In this document: piece after piece, positions 16,676 to 25,180 of the stretch | Layout of the letters: every line of letters starts with the position of its first letter | Position numbering within the stretch: the first letter of the stretch is position 1 | Assembly (NCBI GenBank): GCA_019359535.1 | Contig: JAHHHE010000008.1 | Location: 1-56,620 of the forward strand | Source: Gloeocapsa sp. UFS-A4-WI-NPMV-4B04 | GTDB lineage: Bacteria > Cyanobacteriota > Cyanobacteriia > Cyanobacteriales > Chroococcidiopsidaceae | Length of the DNA stretch: 56,620 nt | Direction: 5' to 3' | The notes under the pieces: model-generated | Databases searched by the model: none | Seen by the model: the letters and a program-made list of their open reading frames with translations, nothing else | Told to the model about the DNA's origin: nothing | Made by a program: the position numbers and the translations under genes

Positions 16676-16815
16676 GTGAGTAGTGAGTAGTGAGTAGTGA
16701 GCAGAAATAAAATAAATTCCTCTTCCCACTGCTTACTTGAGTTGCAATTGAAGAGAGCGACAACGTGAGTAGTGAGCAGAAATAAAATAAATTCCTCTTC
16801 CCACTACTCACTGTT
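16676..16815. repeat. GAGTAGT heptamer array and exact 40-bp direct repeat
   Basis: Tandem GAGTAGT units (16677-16700) run into a 40-bp sequence at 16691-16730 that recurs at 16766-16805, 75 bp later. The sequence ends with CCACTACTCACTGTTCAC, the inverse of the array, so the region can fold on itself. It directly follows pstB. Confidence 0.85.
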
Positions 16816-16984
16816 CACTTTCTTAACTAAAATATCTGGCAAGTTTTCTACCCTTTTATCCCAGTATTTTAGTTAGAAATACTAGACTAGGGAAAAAAGA
16901 GGTTATAAAAGCGCTGTTTTCAGTTAGTTAAGTGCAGCGCCTGATATATGTTTAACTTTTCAGACACTCTCTATCTTCTGCCTA

Positions 16985-18652
16985 ATGCCTGAAAAAAATA
17001 AACCTTCTCTCCTGCTCACTATAGGAGCAGCTGGCTTACTAATTAGTGGCGGAGTTGCTGCTTACTGGGTACTCAGCCAGCGCAATTCTTTGTCGGGGGA
17101 TATGCCAGTAGGAGCTAATATAATTCCCCAAGACGCTGTACTAACTCTTAGTGTCTCTACCGACTTCAATCAATGGCAGCAACTACGGCAGTTCGGGACG
17201 AAACAAACGCAAGCACAACTGAATCAGAATCTAGCTCAGTTACGCGATCGCTTCCTGACTGCCAATGGCTACAACTACGAGCGAGATATTCAGCCTTGGG
17301 TGGGTGATGAAGTAACAATTGCTTTTTTGCCTCCACAGGCGATCGCACCAACAAAAACTACCCCAACGCCTACTACTGCTAATCAACAACAATCTCTCGT
17401 AATGGTGCTGCCAATTGAAAACCTAGCAGCTGCCAAGCAATTATTAGAAAAACCTCAGCAACTTAAACAGGGTAGATGGATTGACCGTAAATATAAAGGT
17501 GTTCAAATCAAAGAAACACAGGGCTTACCCATTCAAAATTACTCAACAGCCGTACTAAATCAGCGTTTTTTGGTTGTGAGTGATAATCCTCAAGCTACCG
17601 AAAAAGCAATTGATACTTTTAATGGTGGTGCATCTATAGCTAAAACTCCTGGCTATAGTCAGGCGCTAGCTAAAATTCAAGCTCAACGTTTTGCTCAGGT
17701 GTATGTTAATGTGCCAGCAGCTGCCAGAGTAGCGGCGACGAATTCAGCACAATCTTTTTCTCCCCAAGGCTTGGCTCAACTCCAAAATTATCAGGGTTTA
17801 GCATCAACAGTCACCCTAGAACCACAGGGAATTCGCTTTAAGGGCATTTCTTGGTTAAAGCAAAATACTCAGCGCGTCAATGTAGTGGAAAACAAGGCCG
17901 GTGAGATGCAAAACCGCCTCCCAGCTGAAACGTTGATGATGATATCTGGTGGCGATTTGCAGCAATTGTGGCAAGACTACGCCCAAGGCGTAAAGTCGAA
18001 TCCGCTTGCACCTATCCAACCCGAAAATCTCCGAGGAGGTGTAAAATCTCTAACAGGGTTAGATTTAGATCAAGATTTGCTTCAATGGATGCAGGGATTT
18101 TCCTTAGCTATTGTTCCAGCTACTTCAAAGCTTGGTGACTCTGGAGATTTTGCACTTTCATTACTGTTCATGGTTGAAACAAGCGATCGCTCTAGCGCCC
18201 TAAAGTCTCTTCAGCAGCTAGATAAGGTAATTAACAGCCAATACCAGTTTCAAATTCAGCAGACACAAGTAAAAGGTAAACCAGTTGTTAACTGGATTTC
18301 ACCTTATGGAACATTAACAGCTACTCATGGTTGGTTAGATGAAAATGTTGTGTTTTTAACACTGGGCGCACCGATAGCCGACAAAATTATCCCTAAACCG
18401 ACAACAACATTAGCTAGCACTGAGCAATTCCAACAAACAGTACCGTCTGAACTTAATCCTCATAATGGACAGTTTTTCCTAAATCTAAATCGCGGGAGTA
18501 AAGCCTTGCCTTTAGAGCAATTCTTTCCTAGCCAAAAGCCATTGTTAGAGTCTATGCGCTCAATTGGAGTAACAGCTGCTGTCAGCGATCAGCGTAGTAT
18601 CCGCTATGACGTATTCGTATCACTTAAAAAAGTTGGAGAACCGAATTCATAA
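16985..18652 (+). CDS. DUF3352 domain protein, membrane-anchored
   Basis: A 555-residue protein of the cyanobacterial DUF3352 family, function unknown. Residues 8-29 (LLLTIGAAGLLISGGVAAYW) are an uncleaved anchor or signal; the remaining part is predicted to lie outside the cytoplasmic membrane. Diagnostic stretches are IIPQDAVLTLSVSTDFNQW near the N-terminus, RDIQPWVGDEVTIAF around residue 105 and SGGDLQQLWQDYAQG in the middle. It stands alone between the first pst group and ccsA. Length agrees with the family, no sign of damage. Confidence 0.85.
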   Translation: MPEKNKPSLLLTIGAAGLLISGGVAAYWVLSQRNSLSGDMPVGANIIPQDAVLTLSVSTDFNQWQQLRQFGTKQTQAQLNQNLAQLRDRFLTANGYNYERDIQPWVGDEVTIAFLPPQAIAPTKTTPTPTTANQQQSLVMVLPIENLAAAKQLLEKPQQLKQGRWIDRKYKGVQIKETQGLPIQNYSTAVLNQRFLVVSDNPQATEKAIDTFNGGASIAKTPGYSQALAKIQAQRFAQVYVNVPAAARVAATNSAQSFSPQGLAQLQNYQGLASTVTLEPQGIRFKGISWLKQNTQRVNVVENKAGEMQNRLPAETLMMISGGDLQQLWQDYAQGVKSNPLAPIQPENLRGGVKSLTGLDLDQDLLQWMQGFSLAIVPATSKLGDSGDFALSLLFMVETSDRSSALKSLQQLDKVINSQYQFQIQQTQVKGKPVVNWISPYGTLTATHGWLDENVVFLTLGAPIADKIIPKPTTTLASTEQFQQTVPSELNPHNGQFFLNLNRGSKALPLEQFFPSQKPLLESMRSIGVTAAVSDQRSIRYDVFVSLKKVGEPNS

Positions 18653-18814
18653 TCTAGTACCTGAAGCGACTTCATGTCTGCAATGCCTCAACTCCTTCAA
18701 AACACATTTCCTTTAATTGGGGCGATCGCAGCACTAGAGTTAAGATGGAATCTACAAGGGTTAATTACAGCCGTATAAAGTAATACTTTTTGAGAGAATT
18801 ACGGGGAACACTGG

Positions 18815-19873
18815 ATGAATTTAATTACGCTCCAAAATTGGCTAGACAACATTTCATTTGCTGTCTTATTTGCCACCATGCTGATTTATTGGGTAGGAGC
18901 AGCTTTTCCACGTTTGCGCTATCTACCAACTTTAGGTACAACAGGAATGGTGATTGCTAACTTAAGCATTGCCACCTTGCTAACTGCTAGATGGATAGAA
19001 GCTGGGTATTTTCCTTTAAGCAATTTATATGAATCTTTATTTTTCCTAGCTTGGGGAGTTACTACAGTTCACCTGATTGCTGAAAATAACAGTGGTAGCC
19101 GTTTAGTAGGAGTTGCTACTTCCCCTGTAGCAATGGCAATAACAGCCTTTGCTACCCTAACACTGCCCTCAGAAATGCAATTATCAGCACCATTAGTACC
19201 TGCTTTAAAATCTAATTGGCTGATGATGCACGTTAGCGTGATGATGCTGAGTTATTCAGCATTGATGGTGGGATCACTGCTGGCGATCGCATTTTTAGTT
19301 GTGACACGGGGCAAAAATGTTGAACTGCACGGTAGTTCAATTGGTAACGGTGGTTATCGTCAAAATGGCTACCGCTTGAATCGTGCTACAGATTTAGTAA
19401 CCTCACCTCAGCCAGCCAGCATTGAACAACCAGCCAAAGTAAGTTTGGTTGAAAGCAATGGTAAAGCTAAAACTGCTGTTCTTGATGTAGTTACCACTCC
19501 AGTTGCAACAGTAGCAGCGCAATCAACTCAACAAGCACTTTCACCGCAGCGTCTGAATCTTGCAGATACCCTGGATAACATCAGCTATCGCATTATTGGA
19601 CTAGGATTTCCCTTATTGACAATTGGCATCATTGCTGGTGGGGTTTGGGCAAATGAAGCATGGGGTTCCTACTGGAGTTGGGACCCCAAAGAAACTTGGG
19701 CGTTGATCACTTGGCTAGTATTTGCTGCCTACCTACACGCACGGATTACCAAGGGCTGGCAAGGTCGTCGTCCAGCGATTTTAGCATCAGCCGGATTTGT
19801 CGTCGTCTGGGTGTGCTATCTCGGCGTTAATCTCTTGGGTAAGGGTTTACACTCTTACGGCTGGTTTTTTTAA
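18815..19873 (+). CDS. ccsA: Cytochrome c biogenesis protein CcsA (ResC type, often annotated CcsB)
   Basis: A 352-residue membrane protein of the system II haem handling complex. With Ccs1/ResB it carries haem across the thylakoid or plasma membrane and attaches it to apocytochromes c such as cytochrome f and c6. The haem-binding WWD motif is seen in [20 protein letters not shown]; conserved His residues occur in the flanking helices (LHARITKGW and [11 protein letters not shown]). About eight membrane helices; a hydrophilic insert around residues 170-250 is typical for cyanobacteria. Names differ: the plastid homologue is CcsA, while automated cyanobacterial annotation often says CcsB. Confidence 0.93.
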   Translation: MNLITLQNWLDNISFAVLFATMLIYWVGAAFPRLRYLPTLGTTGMVIANLSIATLLTARWIEAGYFPLSNLYESLFFLAWGVTTVHLIAENNSGSRLVGVATSPVAMAITAFATLTLPSEMQLSAPLVPALKSNWLMMHVSVMMLSYSALMVGSLLAIAFLVVTRGKNVELHGSSIGNGGYRQNGYRLNRATDLVTSPQPASIEQPAKVSLVESNGKAKTAVLDVVTTPVATVAAQSTQQALSPQRLNLADTLDNISYRIIGLGFPLLTIGIIAGGVWANEAWGSYWSWDPKETWALITWLVFAAYLHARITKGWQGRRPAILASAGFVVVWVCYLGVNLLGKGLHSYGWFF

Positions 19874-19899
19874 ATAGGTGAGTAGGCAAAATCGAACAT

Positions 19900-19925
19900 A
19901 AAACGCTCATATTTGGGCGTTTTGA
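19900..19925 (+). terminator. Terminator hairpin after ccsA
   Basis: AAAACGC / GCGTTTT stem with a 10-base loop, 27 bp after the ccsA stop. The U tract is within the 3' arm. Its symmetry would allow it to act in either direction. Confidence 0.55.
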
Positions 19926-20036
19926 GCTATTAAAAGTTGATTTGTGCCTACTTACTTCTACTAAATCGTGTTTAAACAAATAATTATTAAGATTTAATTT
20001 TTACACCATCAGTCGCAGTAATTAATTTAATTTTCC

Positions 20037-20074
20037 CTTAACCACGCTTTAAACTAGCCGTCTAAACTTATAAT
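20037..20074 (+). promoter_or_regulatory. Pho box and promoter of arsR-pstSCAB
   Basis: CTTAACCA (20037-20044), three bases, TTTAAACT (20048-20055), and a weaker third site CTAAACTT nearby (20062-20069), matching the cyanobacterial Pho box of 8-bp PyTTAAPyPy(T/A) repeats with 3-bp spacers. TATAAT at 20069-20074 follows as the -10. This implies control by a PhoB/SphR-type response regulator under phosphate starvation. The half-site match is better than in the first pst promoter. Confidence 0.6.
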
Positions 20075-20083
20075 GAATGGTTA

Positions 20084-20116
20084 TTGATATGAATCTAAAT
20101 TTATATCAATCTTGAT
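20084..20116. promoter_or_regulatory. Candidate ArsR operator
   Basis: TTGATAT (20084-20090) is inverted as ATATCAA (20103-20109), and ATCAA-TC-TTGAT (20105-20116) forms a second compact palindrome. ATCAA/TTGAT half sites are typical for ArsR/SmtB-family operators in cyanobacteria, although the usual spacer is longer. The site begins at about the expected transcription start, 10 bp after the -10, where a bound repressor would block transcription. Confidence 0.45.
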
Positions 20117-20160
20117 TTAGCTTCATTGTGAAGCAATTAACAACTTCGTTCAGGTGGATT

Positions 20161-20460
20161 ATGAGTTCCAGAACCTCATCACCGTCTTTTTGTGCTGACA
20201 AACTCAAGACTTTGGCAGACTCAACACGGCTGGCAGTTTTAGAACTTCTGTGGAGTGGTCCCAAGCACGTTGGCGAGATGAATGCAGTGTTGGGATTAGA
20301 GCAAAGTCTACTATCGCACCATCTAAAAGTTTTGCGTGACAAAGGTTTTGTCGAAGCAAAGCGAGATGGTAAGGCAGTGCAATATTATCTGGCTCCCACT
20401 GTTCGCACAAATGCTAGCAAGGCGCTTGACTTAGGATGTTGCTTACTCTCTTTTGACTGA
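20161..20460 (+). CDS. ArsR/SmtB-family winged-helix repressor
   Basis: A 99-residue winged helix-turn-helix protein. The helix pair MNAVLGLEQSLLSHHLKVLR and the wing GFVEAKRDGKAVQYYL are typical of the family. The classical metal motif ELCVCDL in helix 3 is absent (KHVGEMNAV instead); cysteines are found only near the N-terminus (SPSFCADK) and as a pair near the C-terminus (LDLGCCLLSF), which could form an alternative thiol site. ATG at 20161 has AGGTGG just upstream; an earlier GTG at 20128 is less likely. It is the first gene of a cluster with pstS 26 bp downstream. The effector (arsenite, another thiophile or a redox signal) cannot be read from sequence. Confidence 0.88.
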   Translation: MSSRTSSPSFCADKLKTLADSTRLAVLELLWSGPKHVGEMNAVLGLEQSLLSHHLKVLRDKGFVEAKRDGKAVQYYLAPTVRTNASKALDLGCCLLSFD

Positions 20461-20486
20461 AACAGAAAAAATATAGATCAAAGTGG

Positions 20487-21335
20487 ATGAAATCTCGAAT
20501 TTTTACACCCCTATTCATTGGTTTTGCTGCAAGCTTGGTGCAATCTTGTTCTAAGCCGCCGGAAGCAGCAACTAAGTCTGCCGATCAGTTACAGGGAAAG
20601 CTAGTGTTGACTGGATCGAGTACCGTAGCGCCGCTTGCTGCTGAAATTGCCAAGCTTTACGAAGCTGAACATTCTGGAGTACGGATTGACGTGCAGAGTG
20701 GTGGTTCTTCGCGTGGTATTGCTGATGCACGGCAGGGTGTAGCAGATGTAGGAATGGTGTCGCGATCGCTCAAAGACAACGAAAAGGATCTGCAAACGTT
20801 CACCATCGCCAAGGATGGGATCTCGATCATTGTTAATAACGCTAATCCAATTAAAAGGTTGACTGACAAGCAAATCGTTGATATCTACACCGATAAAATT
20901 AATAACTGGAAACAAGTCGGCGGTATAGATGCCCCAATTACCGTAGTTAATAAGGCTGAAGGGCGCTCAACTTTGGAACTGTTTGCTGAACACTTCAAAA
21001 TAGACACAAAAAATATTAAAGCCGATGTCGTGATTGGTGATAACGAGCAAGGCATCAAGACAGTGGGTGGAAACCCCAACGCCGTTGGTTACGTATCTAT
21101 TGGTTCGGGTGAATACGCTGCTACTCATCAAACTCCGATCAAACTGCTACCAGTTGAAGGCATAGCCGCGTCGATCACTAACGTCACTAACGGTACTTTT
21201 CCGATTTCTCGTCCACTCAATTTAGTAACTAAAACCACTCCCACTGGATTACAAAAAGACTTTATTGATTTTGCCCGCTCCCAGCAGGTACAGGATATTG
21301 TCAAGGAGCAGTATTTTGTCCCAGCCGCGCAGTGA
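20487..21335 (+). CDS. pstS: Phosphate-binding lipoprotein PstS (second set)
   Basis: A 282-residue periplasmic binding protein that hands phosphate to PstC/PstA. Residues 1-21 are a lipoprotein signal with lipobox LVQSC. Phosphate-contact motifs are TGSSTVAPL near residue 37, SGGSSRGIADARQGVADVGM near residue 72 and GRSTLELF near residue 150; the last third has VGYVSIGSGE and SRPLNLVTK. It is shorter than E. coli PstS and belongs to the compact type common in phosphate-starved bacteria. Spacing of 26 bp after arsR and overlap with the following gene show an operon. Confidence 0.93.
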   Translation: MKSRIFTPLFIGFAASLVQSCSKPPEAATKSADQLQGKLVLTGSSTVAPLAAEIAKLYEAEHSGVRIDVQSGGSSRGIADARQGVADVGMVSRSLKDNEKDLQTFTIAKDGISIIVNNANPIKRLTDKQIVDIYTDKINNWKQVGGIDAPITVVNKAEGRSTLELFAEHFKIDTKNIKADVVIGDNEQGIKTVGGNPNAVGYVSIGSGEYAATHQTPIKLLPVEGIAASITNVTNGTFPISRPLNLVTKTTPTGLQKDFIDFARSQQVQDIVKEQYFVPAAQ

Positions 21336-22173
21336 AATAATCCTAATTTGGATATTGTGGGGAATGGCGATCGCGAGTGGGGCAATTGTTCTGTTAATCC
21401 TGCTATTCCTAATTTGGGAAACTCTACCCATTTTGCAAATCATTGGGTTAGCACGGTTTTTCAACGATCCTGCTTGGCATCCCACAAGTGAAGAATTTAA
21501 CCTCGTACCGATGCTGTGGGGGACGCTGTTTGTGACGGTGGGTTCAATACTAATAGCAACACCAATAGGCATATTATCGGCGGTTTTTTGCCACTATTAT
21601 GCACCAAAGGCGATCGCCAATTTGTATCGACGTGCAATTGAATTATTAGCAGGCATTCCCTCCGTAGTTTATGGCTTTTGGGGTTTAGTCGTCCTAGTGC
21701 CAATCATCGGGCGCATTCACCCACCAGGGCCAAGTTTATTAACCGGAATCTTAATTCTGACATTAATGATTCTGCCGACAATTACCCTAGTAGCAGACGC
21801 TAGCCTTGCAAGTGTGCCATCTGAGTATCTGCGCGGTTGTGCGTCATGTGGACTAGGACGCTGGGCAACGGTGCGCGGTGTTGTCTTTCCAGCTGCAAAG
21901 TCAGGTTTGATTACGGGCGTGATTTTGGCAACCGGAAGAGCGATCGGTGAAACAATGGCAGTGCTAATGGTTTGCGGTAACGTTGTGCAGACTCCCAAGG
22001 ATATATTCGAGCCTGTGCGGACATTAACTGCAAATATCGCTCTAGAGATGGCTTATGCAGTGGGCAATCACCGTGCAGCATTATTTGTCACTGGCTTAGT
22101 TTTGATGGTAATGATCATTGCTTTAGTAATTGCTGCCGAACTGCTTAACAAAGGACACATTTATGAGCAATGA
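21316..22173 (+). CDS. pstC: Phosphate ABC transporter permease PstC (second set)
   Basis: A 285-residue permease with six helices. I choose TTG at 21316 because AAGGAG lies seven bases upstream; this makes the gene overlap the end of pstS by 20 bp, and the earlier TTG at 21265 lacks a ribosome binding site. Signatures: LLAGIPSVVYGFWGLVV, the EAA loop CASCGLGRWATVRG and GRAIGETMAVLMVCGN. The stop overlaps the pstA start as ATGA, indicating coupled translation. It is clearly diverged from the first PstC in this window, so it is not a recent duplicate. Confidence 0.92.
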   Translation: MSQPRSEIILIWILWGMAIASGAIVLLILLFLIWETLPILQIIGLARFFNDPAWHPTSEEFNLVPMLWGTLFVTVGSILIATPIGILSAVFCHYYAPKAIANLYRRAIELLAGIPSVVYGFWGLVVLVPIIGRIHPPGPSLLTGILILTLMILPTITLVADASLASVPSEYLRGCASCGLGRWATVRGVVFPAAKSGLITGVILATGRAIGETMAVLMVCGNVVQTPKDIFEPVRTLTANIALEMAYAVGNHRAALFVTGLVLMVMIIALVIAAELLNKGHIYEQ

Positions 22174-23021
22174 AATATAAAACTCCATATCCCGAATTAC
22201 TCTCGACAGCGATAATTTGGGCTATTGCTGCCTCAGTTACAGGGGCGCTGCTATGGCTGTTAAGCGATGTATTTTGGCATGGTATGAGTCAAGTTAACTG
22301 GGAATTTCTCACCCAATCCCCAAGTAATGCGGGTAGAGAGGGCGGTATTGCGCCGATTATAGTTTCAACAGCGCTCATTGTCGGAGTTTGTCTGGTAGTC
22401 TCAATTCCTTTAGGAGTCGGAACTGCTGTATTAATAGCTGAGTTTGCTGCAAATAAAAGTATCTTAGGGCGCTTGGTGCGTTTAAGTTTGGATGTTCTAG
22501 CAGGCGTGCCTTCAATTGTATTCGGTCTTTTCGGTAACGCTTTCTTTTGTAAAACCTTGGGGATGGGTTTTTCTATCCTGTCTGGCGGGTTAACACTGGC
22601 GTGTATGGTGCTACCGATTCTAATTCGGTCAACACAAGAGGGATTTCGAGCCGTACCAGATGATTATCGGCGTTCTGCGGCGGCATTGGGAGTTTCGCGG
22701 ATAGCAACATTGTGGGAGCTACTACTGCCAGCAGCCATGCCTGGAGTAGCGGTAGGTCTACTGTTGGGTTTGGGAAGAGCGATCGCCGAAACAGCAGCGC
22801 TAATCTTTACGAGTGGTTACGTTGATCGAATGCCAGAATCACTTTGGGATTCCGGGCGATCGCTTTCTGTCCACATTTACGACCTAGCAATGAATGTCTC
22901 TGGCGGAGAAGCCAACGCCTACGCCTCTGCCCTAGTTTTAGTTAGCTTTCTAGTATTAATTAATAGTGCAATATCCTGGCTAGCACAGCGTTTCCGCCAA
23001 TCAAAAATCTTGGTAGTATGA
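22170..23021 (+). CDS. pstA: Phosphate ABC transporter permease PstA (second set)
   Basis: A 283-residue permease with six helices and the PstA signatures DVLAGVPSIVFGLFGNAFF, DDYRRSAAALGVSRIATLW (EAA loop) and GRAIAETAALIFTSGY. It overlaps pstC and pstB by four bases (ATGA) at both ends, so the three genes are translationally coupled. It differs from the first PstA in loop sequences and in lacking a long basic leader. Confidence 0.93.
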   Translation: MKYKTPYPELLSTAIIWAIAASVTGALLWLLSDVFWHGMSQVNWEFLTQSPSNAGREGGIAPIIVSTALIVGVCLVVSIPLGVGTAVLIAEFAANKSILGRLVRLSLDVLAGVPSIVFGLFGNAFFCKTLGMGFSILSGGLTLACMVLPILIRSTQEGFRAVPDDYRRSAAALGVSRIATLWELLLPAAMPGVAVGLLLGLGRAIAETAALIFTSGYVDRMPESLWDSGRSLSVHIYDLAMNVSGGEANAYASALVLVSFLVLINSAISWLAQRFRQSKILVV

Positions 23022-23809
23022 CCAAGCAAATAACCACAAACACAGGAAATCCGCCCTCGATCCAAACAGATCAATTAAGTCTGTTTTACGCTCGTAAGTC
23101 TGCGTTTAAAGATGTCACCCTTTCAATTAAATCAGGTAGCATCACGGCTTTAATTGGCCCTTCAGGCTGTGGCAAAACTAGCTTTCTAACTTGTCTCAAT
23201 CGCCTTACCGAGTTAACCCCAAACTGTCAAATATCAGGGCGCATTCTATTAGGAGATCAGAATCTACAAACACTGAATGTAATTTCACTGCGCCGTCGGG
23301 TGGGAATGCTGTTTCAAAAACCCAACCCCTTCCCGCTATCAATTATCAGAAATATCGAATTTCCCCTGAGAGAACACGGAGTCAGAAATCGAGAAGAAAT
23401 CGATCATATTATTGAGGTTGCCTTACAAGATGTAGGCTTATGGGATGAAGTCAAAGATAGACTTAAAACTCCCGCCTTGTCTTTATCTGGTGGACAACAA
23501 CAAAGGCTGTGTCTCGCCAGAGCGATCGCCCTCAAACCTGATGTTCTCCTAATGGATGAACCTTGCAGCGCCCTTGATCCGCTTTCTAGTGAAGTCGTAG
23601 AGGATCTAATTACCAAACTCCGCTTAAAATATACAGTAATTGTTGTCACTCATAATCTGGCACAGGCAAAGCGGATTGCTGATCATGTGGCGGTGTTTTG
23701 GTTTCAGGATGGCGCTGGAAAATTAATCGAGTCTGGTTCAGTTGCTCAAATATTTGAATCTCCCCAGCACACCCTAACTGCTGCTTATGTTACTGGGAGA
23801 ACGGGTTAA
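23018..23809 (+). CDS. pstB: Phosphate ABC transporter ATPase PstB (second set)
   Basis: A 263-residue ATPase. Walker A GPSGCGKTSFL, signature [14 protein letters not shown], Walker B VLLMDEPCSALDP, switch His in VIVVTHNLAQ, and the PstB-type MLFQKPNPFPLSIIRNI. It ends the arsR-pstSCAB operon. Compared with the first PstB it has a different C-terminal region (VFWFQDGAGKLIESGSVAQI) but keeps the terminal TAAYVTGRTG typical of PstB. No phoU gene follows. Confidence 0.94.
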   Translation: MTKQITTNTGNPPSIQTDQLSLFYARKSAFKDVTLSIKSGSITALIGPSGCGKTSFLTCLNRLTELTPNCQISGRILLGDQNLQTLNVISLRRRVGMLFQKPNPFPLSIIRNIEFPLREHGVRNREEIDHIIEVALQDVGLWDEVKDRLKTPALSLSGGQQQRLCLARAIALKPDVLLMDEPCSALDPLSSEVVEDLITKLRLKYTVIVVTHNLAQAKRIADHVAVFWFQDGAGKLIESGSVAQIFESPQHTLTAAYVTGRTG

Positions 23810-23870
23810 ATTATTTTGATACTAATCGCTTACTTTTTGGGAACTATAAATTCAGCGATTGGAGATTAAT

Positions 23871-24182
23871 ATGAATAGTGAGTTTGAGTCATTGAACCAT
23901 AACGATGTTGTGTCTGTTAATCCTGATACCTTTAGGAATTTAGATGTATCAAACACATTTAAAGTTGTCCAACTGCTTGAAGCAATTGAGCAATATTTCC
24001 ACTGTGATACAAACGAGGCAGCCTTATTTAGTAAGGGTGTAGACTGTGAAATCTTAAAATTAGGTGCTAAAGGTTGGCAGAAAGGAAAAGTTATAATTAC
24101 TCTACAATTTTGCCCAGCTCAAACCAGCGAATCTACCTCACCTCTTGATGATATTCGCCAGAACCTCAAACAAACTGATTAA
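23871..24182 (+). CDS. KGK domain protein
   Basis: A 103-residue soluble protein with the KGK family signature WQKGKVIITLQFCP near residue 73; the preceding region FKVVQLLEAIEQYF is the conserved helix. The family is nearly restricted to cyanobacteria and has no known function. ATG at 23871 has GGAG nine bases upstream, better than a TTG at 23859. It lies 61 bp after pstB and 6 bp before tilS, so it may share a transcript with tilS. Confidence 0.82.
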   Translation: MNSEFESLNHNDVVSVNPDTFRNLDVSNTFKVVQLLEAIEQYFHCDTNEAALFSKGVDCEILKLGAKGWQKGKVIITLQFCPAQTSESTSPLDDIRQNLKQTD

Positions 24183-24188
24183 CTGCTG

Positions 24189-25172
24189 ATGTCTCTTCGC
24201 TCCAATTGGACACCTTTTCATGCGAAGCTACATCAGACACTGCGATCGCGCCACCTCCTAGAACGCAACCAAAAATTACTGATTGCTGTATCTGGTGGGC
24301 AAGATTCCTTGTGCTTAATCAAATTATTATTAGATTTACAACCACACTGGGGATGGCAACTAGGAATTGCTCACTGCGATCACCGTTGGCGTAGCGATTC
24401 TGAAGCTAATGCGAACTATGTAGAGCAATTAGCTAGAAACTGGCAAATATCATTTTATTGTGCTGTAGCTGACCAACTTATAAAAAGTGAGGCGGCGGCG
24501 CGACAATGGCGCTATCAAGCTTTAAGTGCGATCGCTCAACAAAATTCCTATACTTGTATCGTTACTGGACATACGGCAAGCGATCGCGCCGAAACCCTGC
24601 TTTACAATTTAATGCGTGGTAGTGGTGCAGATGGCTTGCAAGCTTTAACTTGGCAACGTCCACTTGATTCTGTAATGCTAGTGCGTCCACTTTTAGATTT
24701 TACCCGCACTCAAACTGGACAATTTTGTCAAGATCAGCAATTAAAAGTTTGGGAAGATACAACTAATCAAGACTTAAAATATGCCCGTAACCGCATCCGT
24801 CGTGAGCTGCTACCATATTTGCATCATTTTAACCCTCAAGTAGAATCAGCCTTAGCCCAAACAGCAGAACTTTTACAAGCCGATGTTGAATATTTAGAAC
24901 AATCTGCCTCCCAACTGAGGCAACAAGCCAGTTTAGCTGAAAATGTTACATCACCCTTCAAGCTCAATTGCTGCGTATTGCAGACAGCGCCAGTGGCTCT
25001 GCAACGTCGAGTTATGCGTCAGGTATTGCAAGAAATATTGCCTTGTACTCCCAACTTTGAGCAAATTCAAAAACTAACTGCTTTAATTACAGCCTCAAAT
25101 AATTCGCGGACTGATCCATTTCCTGGAGGTGCGATCGCCCAAGTTAAAAACGGCTGGATATGTATTGAATAA
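24189..25172 (+). CDS. tilS: tRNA(Ile)-lysidine synthase
   Basis: A 327-residue ATP-dependent enzyme that converts cytidine 34 of the AUA-reading isoleucine tRNA to lysidine, essential for decoding. The PP-loop motif is SGGQDSLCL at about residue 35; other conserved parts are AHCDHRWR, VTGHTASDRAETLLYNLMRG (HTxxDxxET) and the ARNRIRRELLPYL motif. The protein is of the short type; the C-terminal substrate-binding part is reduced as usual for cyanobacteria. It is 6 bp downstream of the KGK gene and convergent with hmpF. Confidence 0.95.
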   Translation: MSLRSNWTPFHAKLHQTLRSRHLLERNQKLLIAVSGGQDSLCLIKLLLDLQPHWGWQLGIAHCDHRWRSDSEANANYVEQLARNWQISFYCAVADQLIKSEAAARQWRYQALSAIAQQNSYTCIVTGHTASDRAETLLYNLMRGSGADGLQALTWQRPLDSVMLVRPLLDFTRTQTGQFCQDQQLKVWEDTTNQDLKYARNRIRRELLPYLHHFNPQVESALAQTAELLQADVEYLEQSASQLRQQASLAENVTSPFKLNCCVLQTAPVALQRRVMRQVLQEILPCTPNFEQIQKLTALITASNNSRTDPFPGGAIAQVKNGWICIE

Positions 25173-25180
25173 TATTAACT

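Noticed and set aside
18674-18778. 34-codon frame MSAMPQLLQNTFPLIGAIAA... upstream of ccsA
   Set aside because: Hydrophobic, but no clear ribosome binding site and no similarity to known small photosystem or cytochrome subunits; too little support to call.
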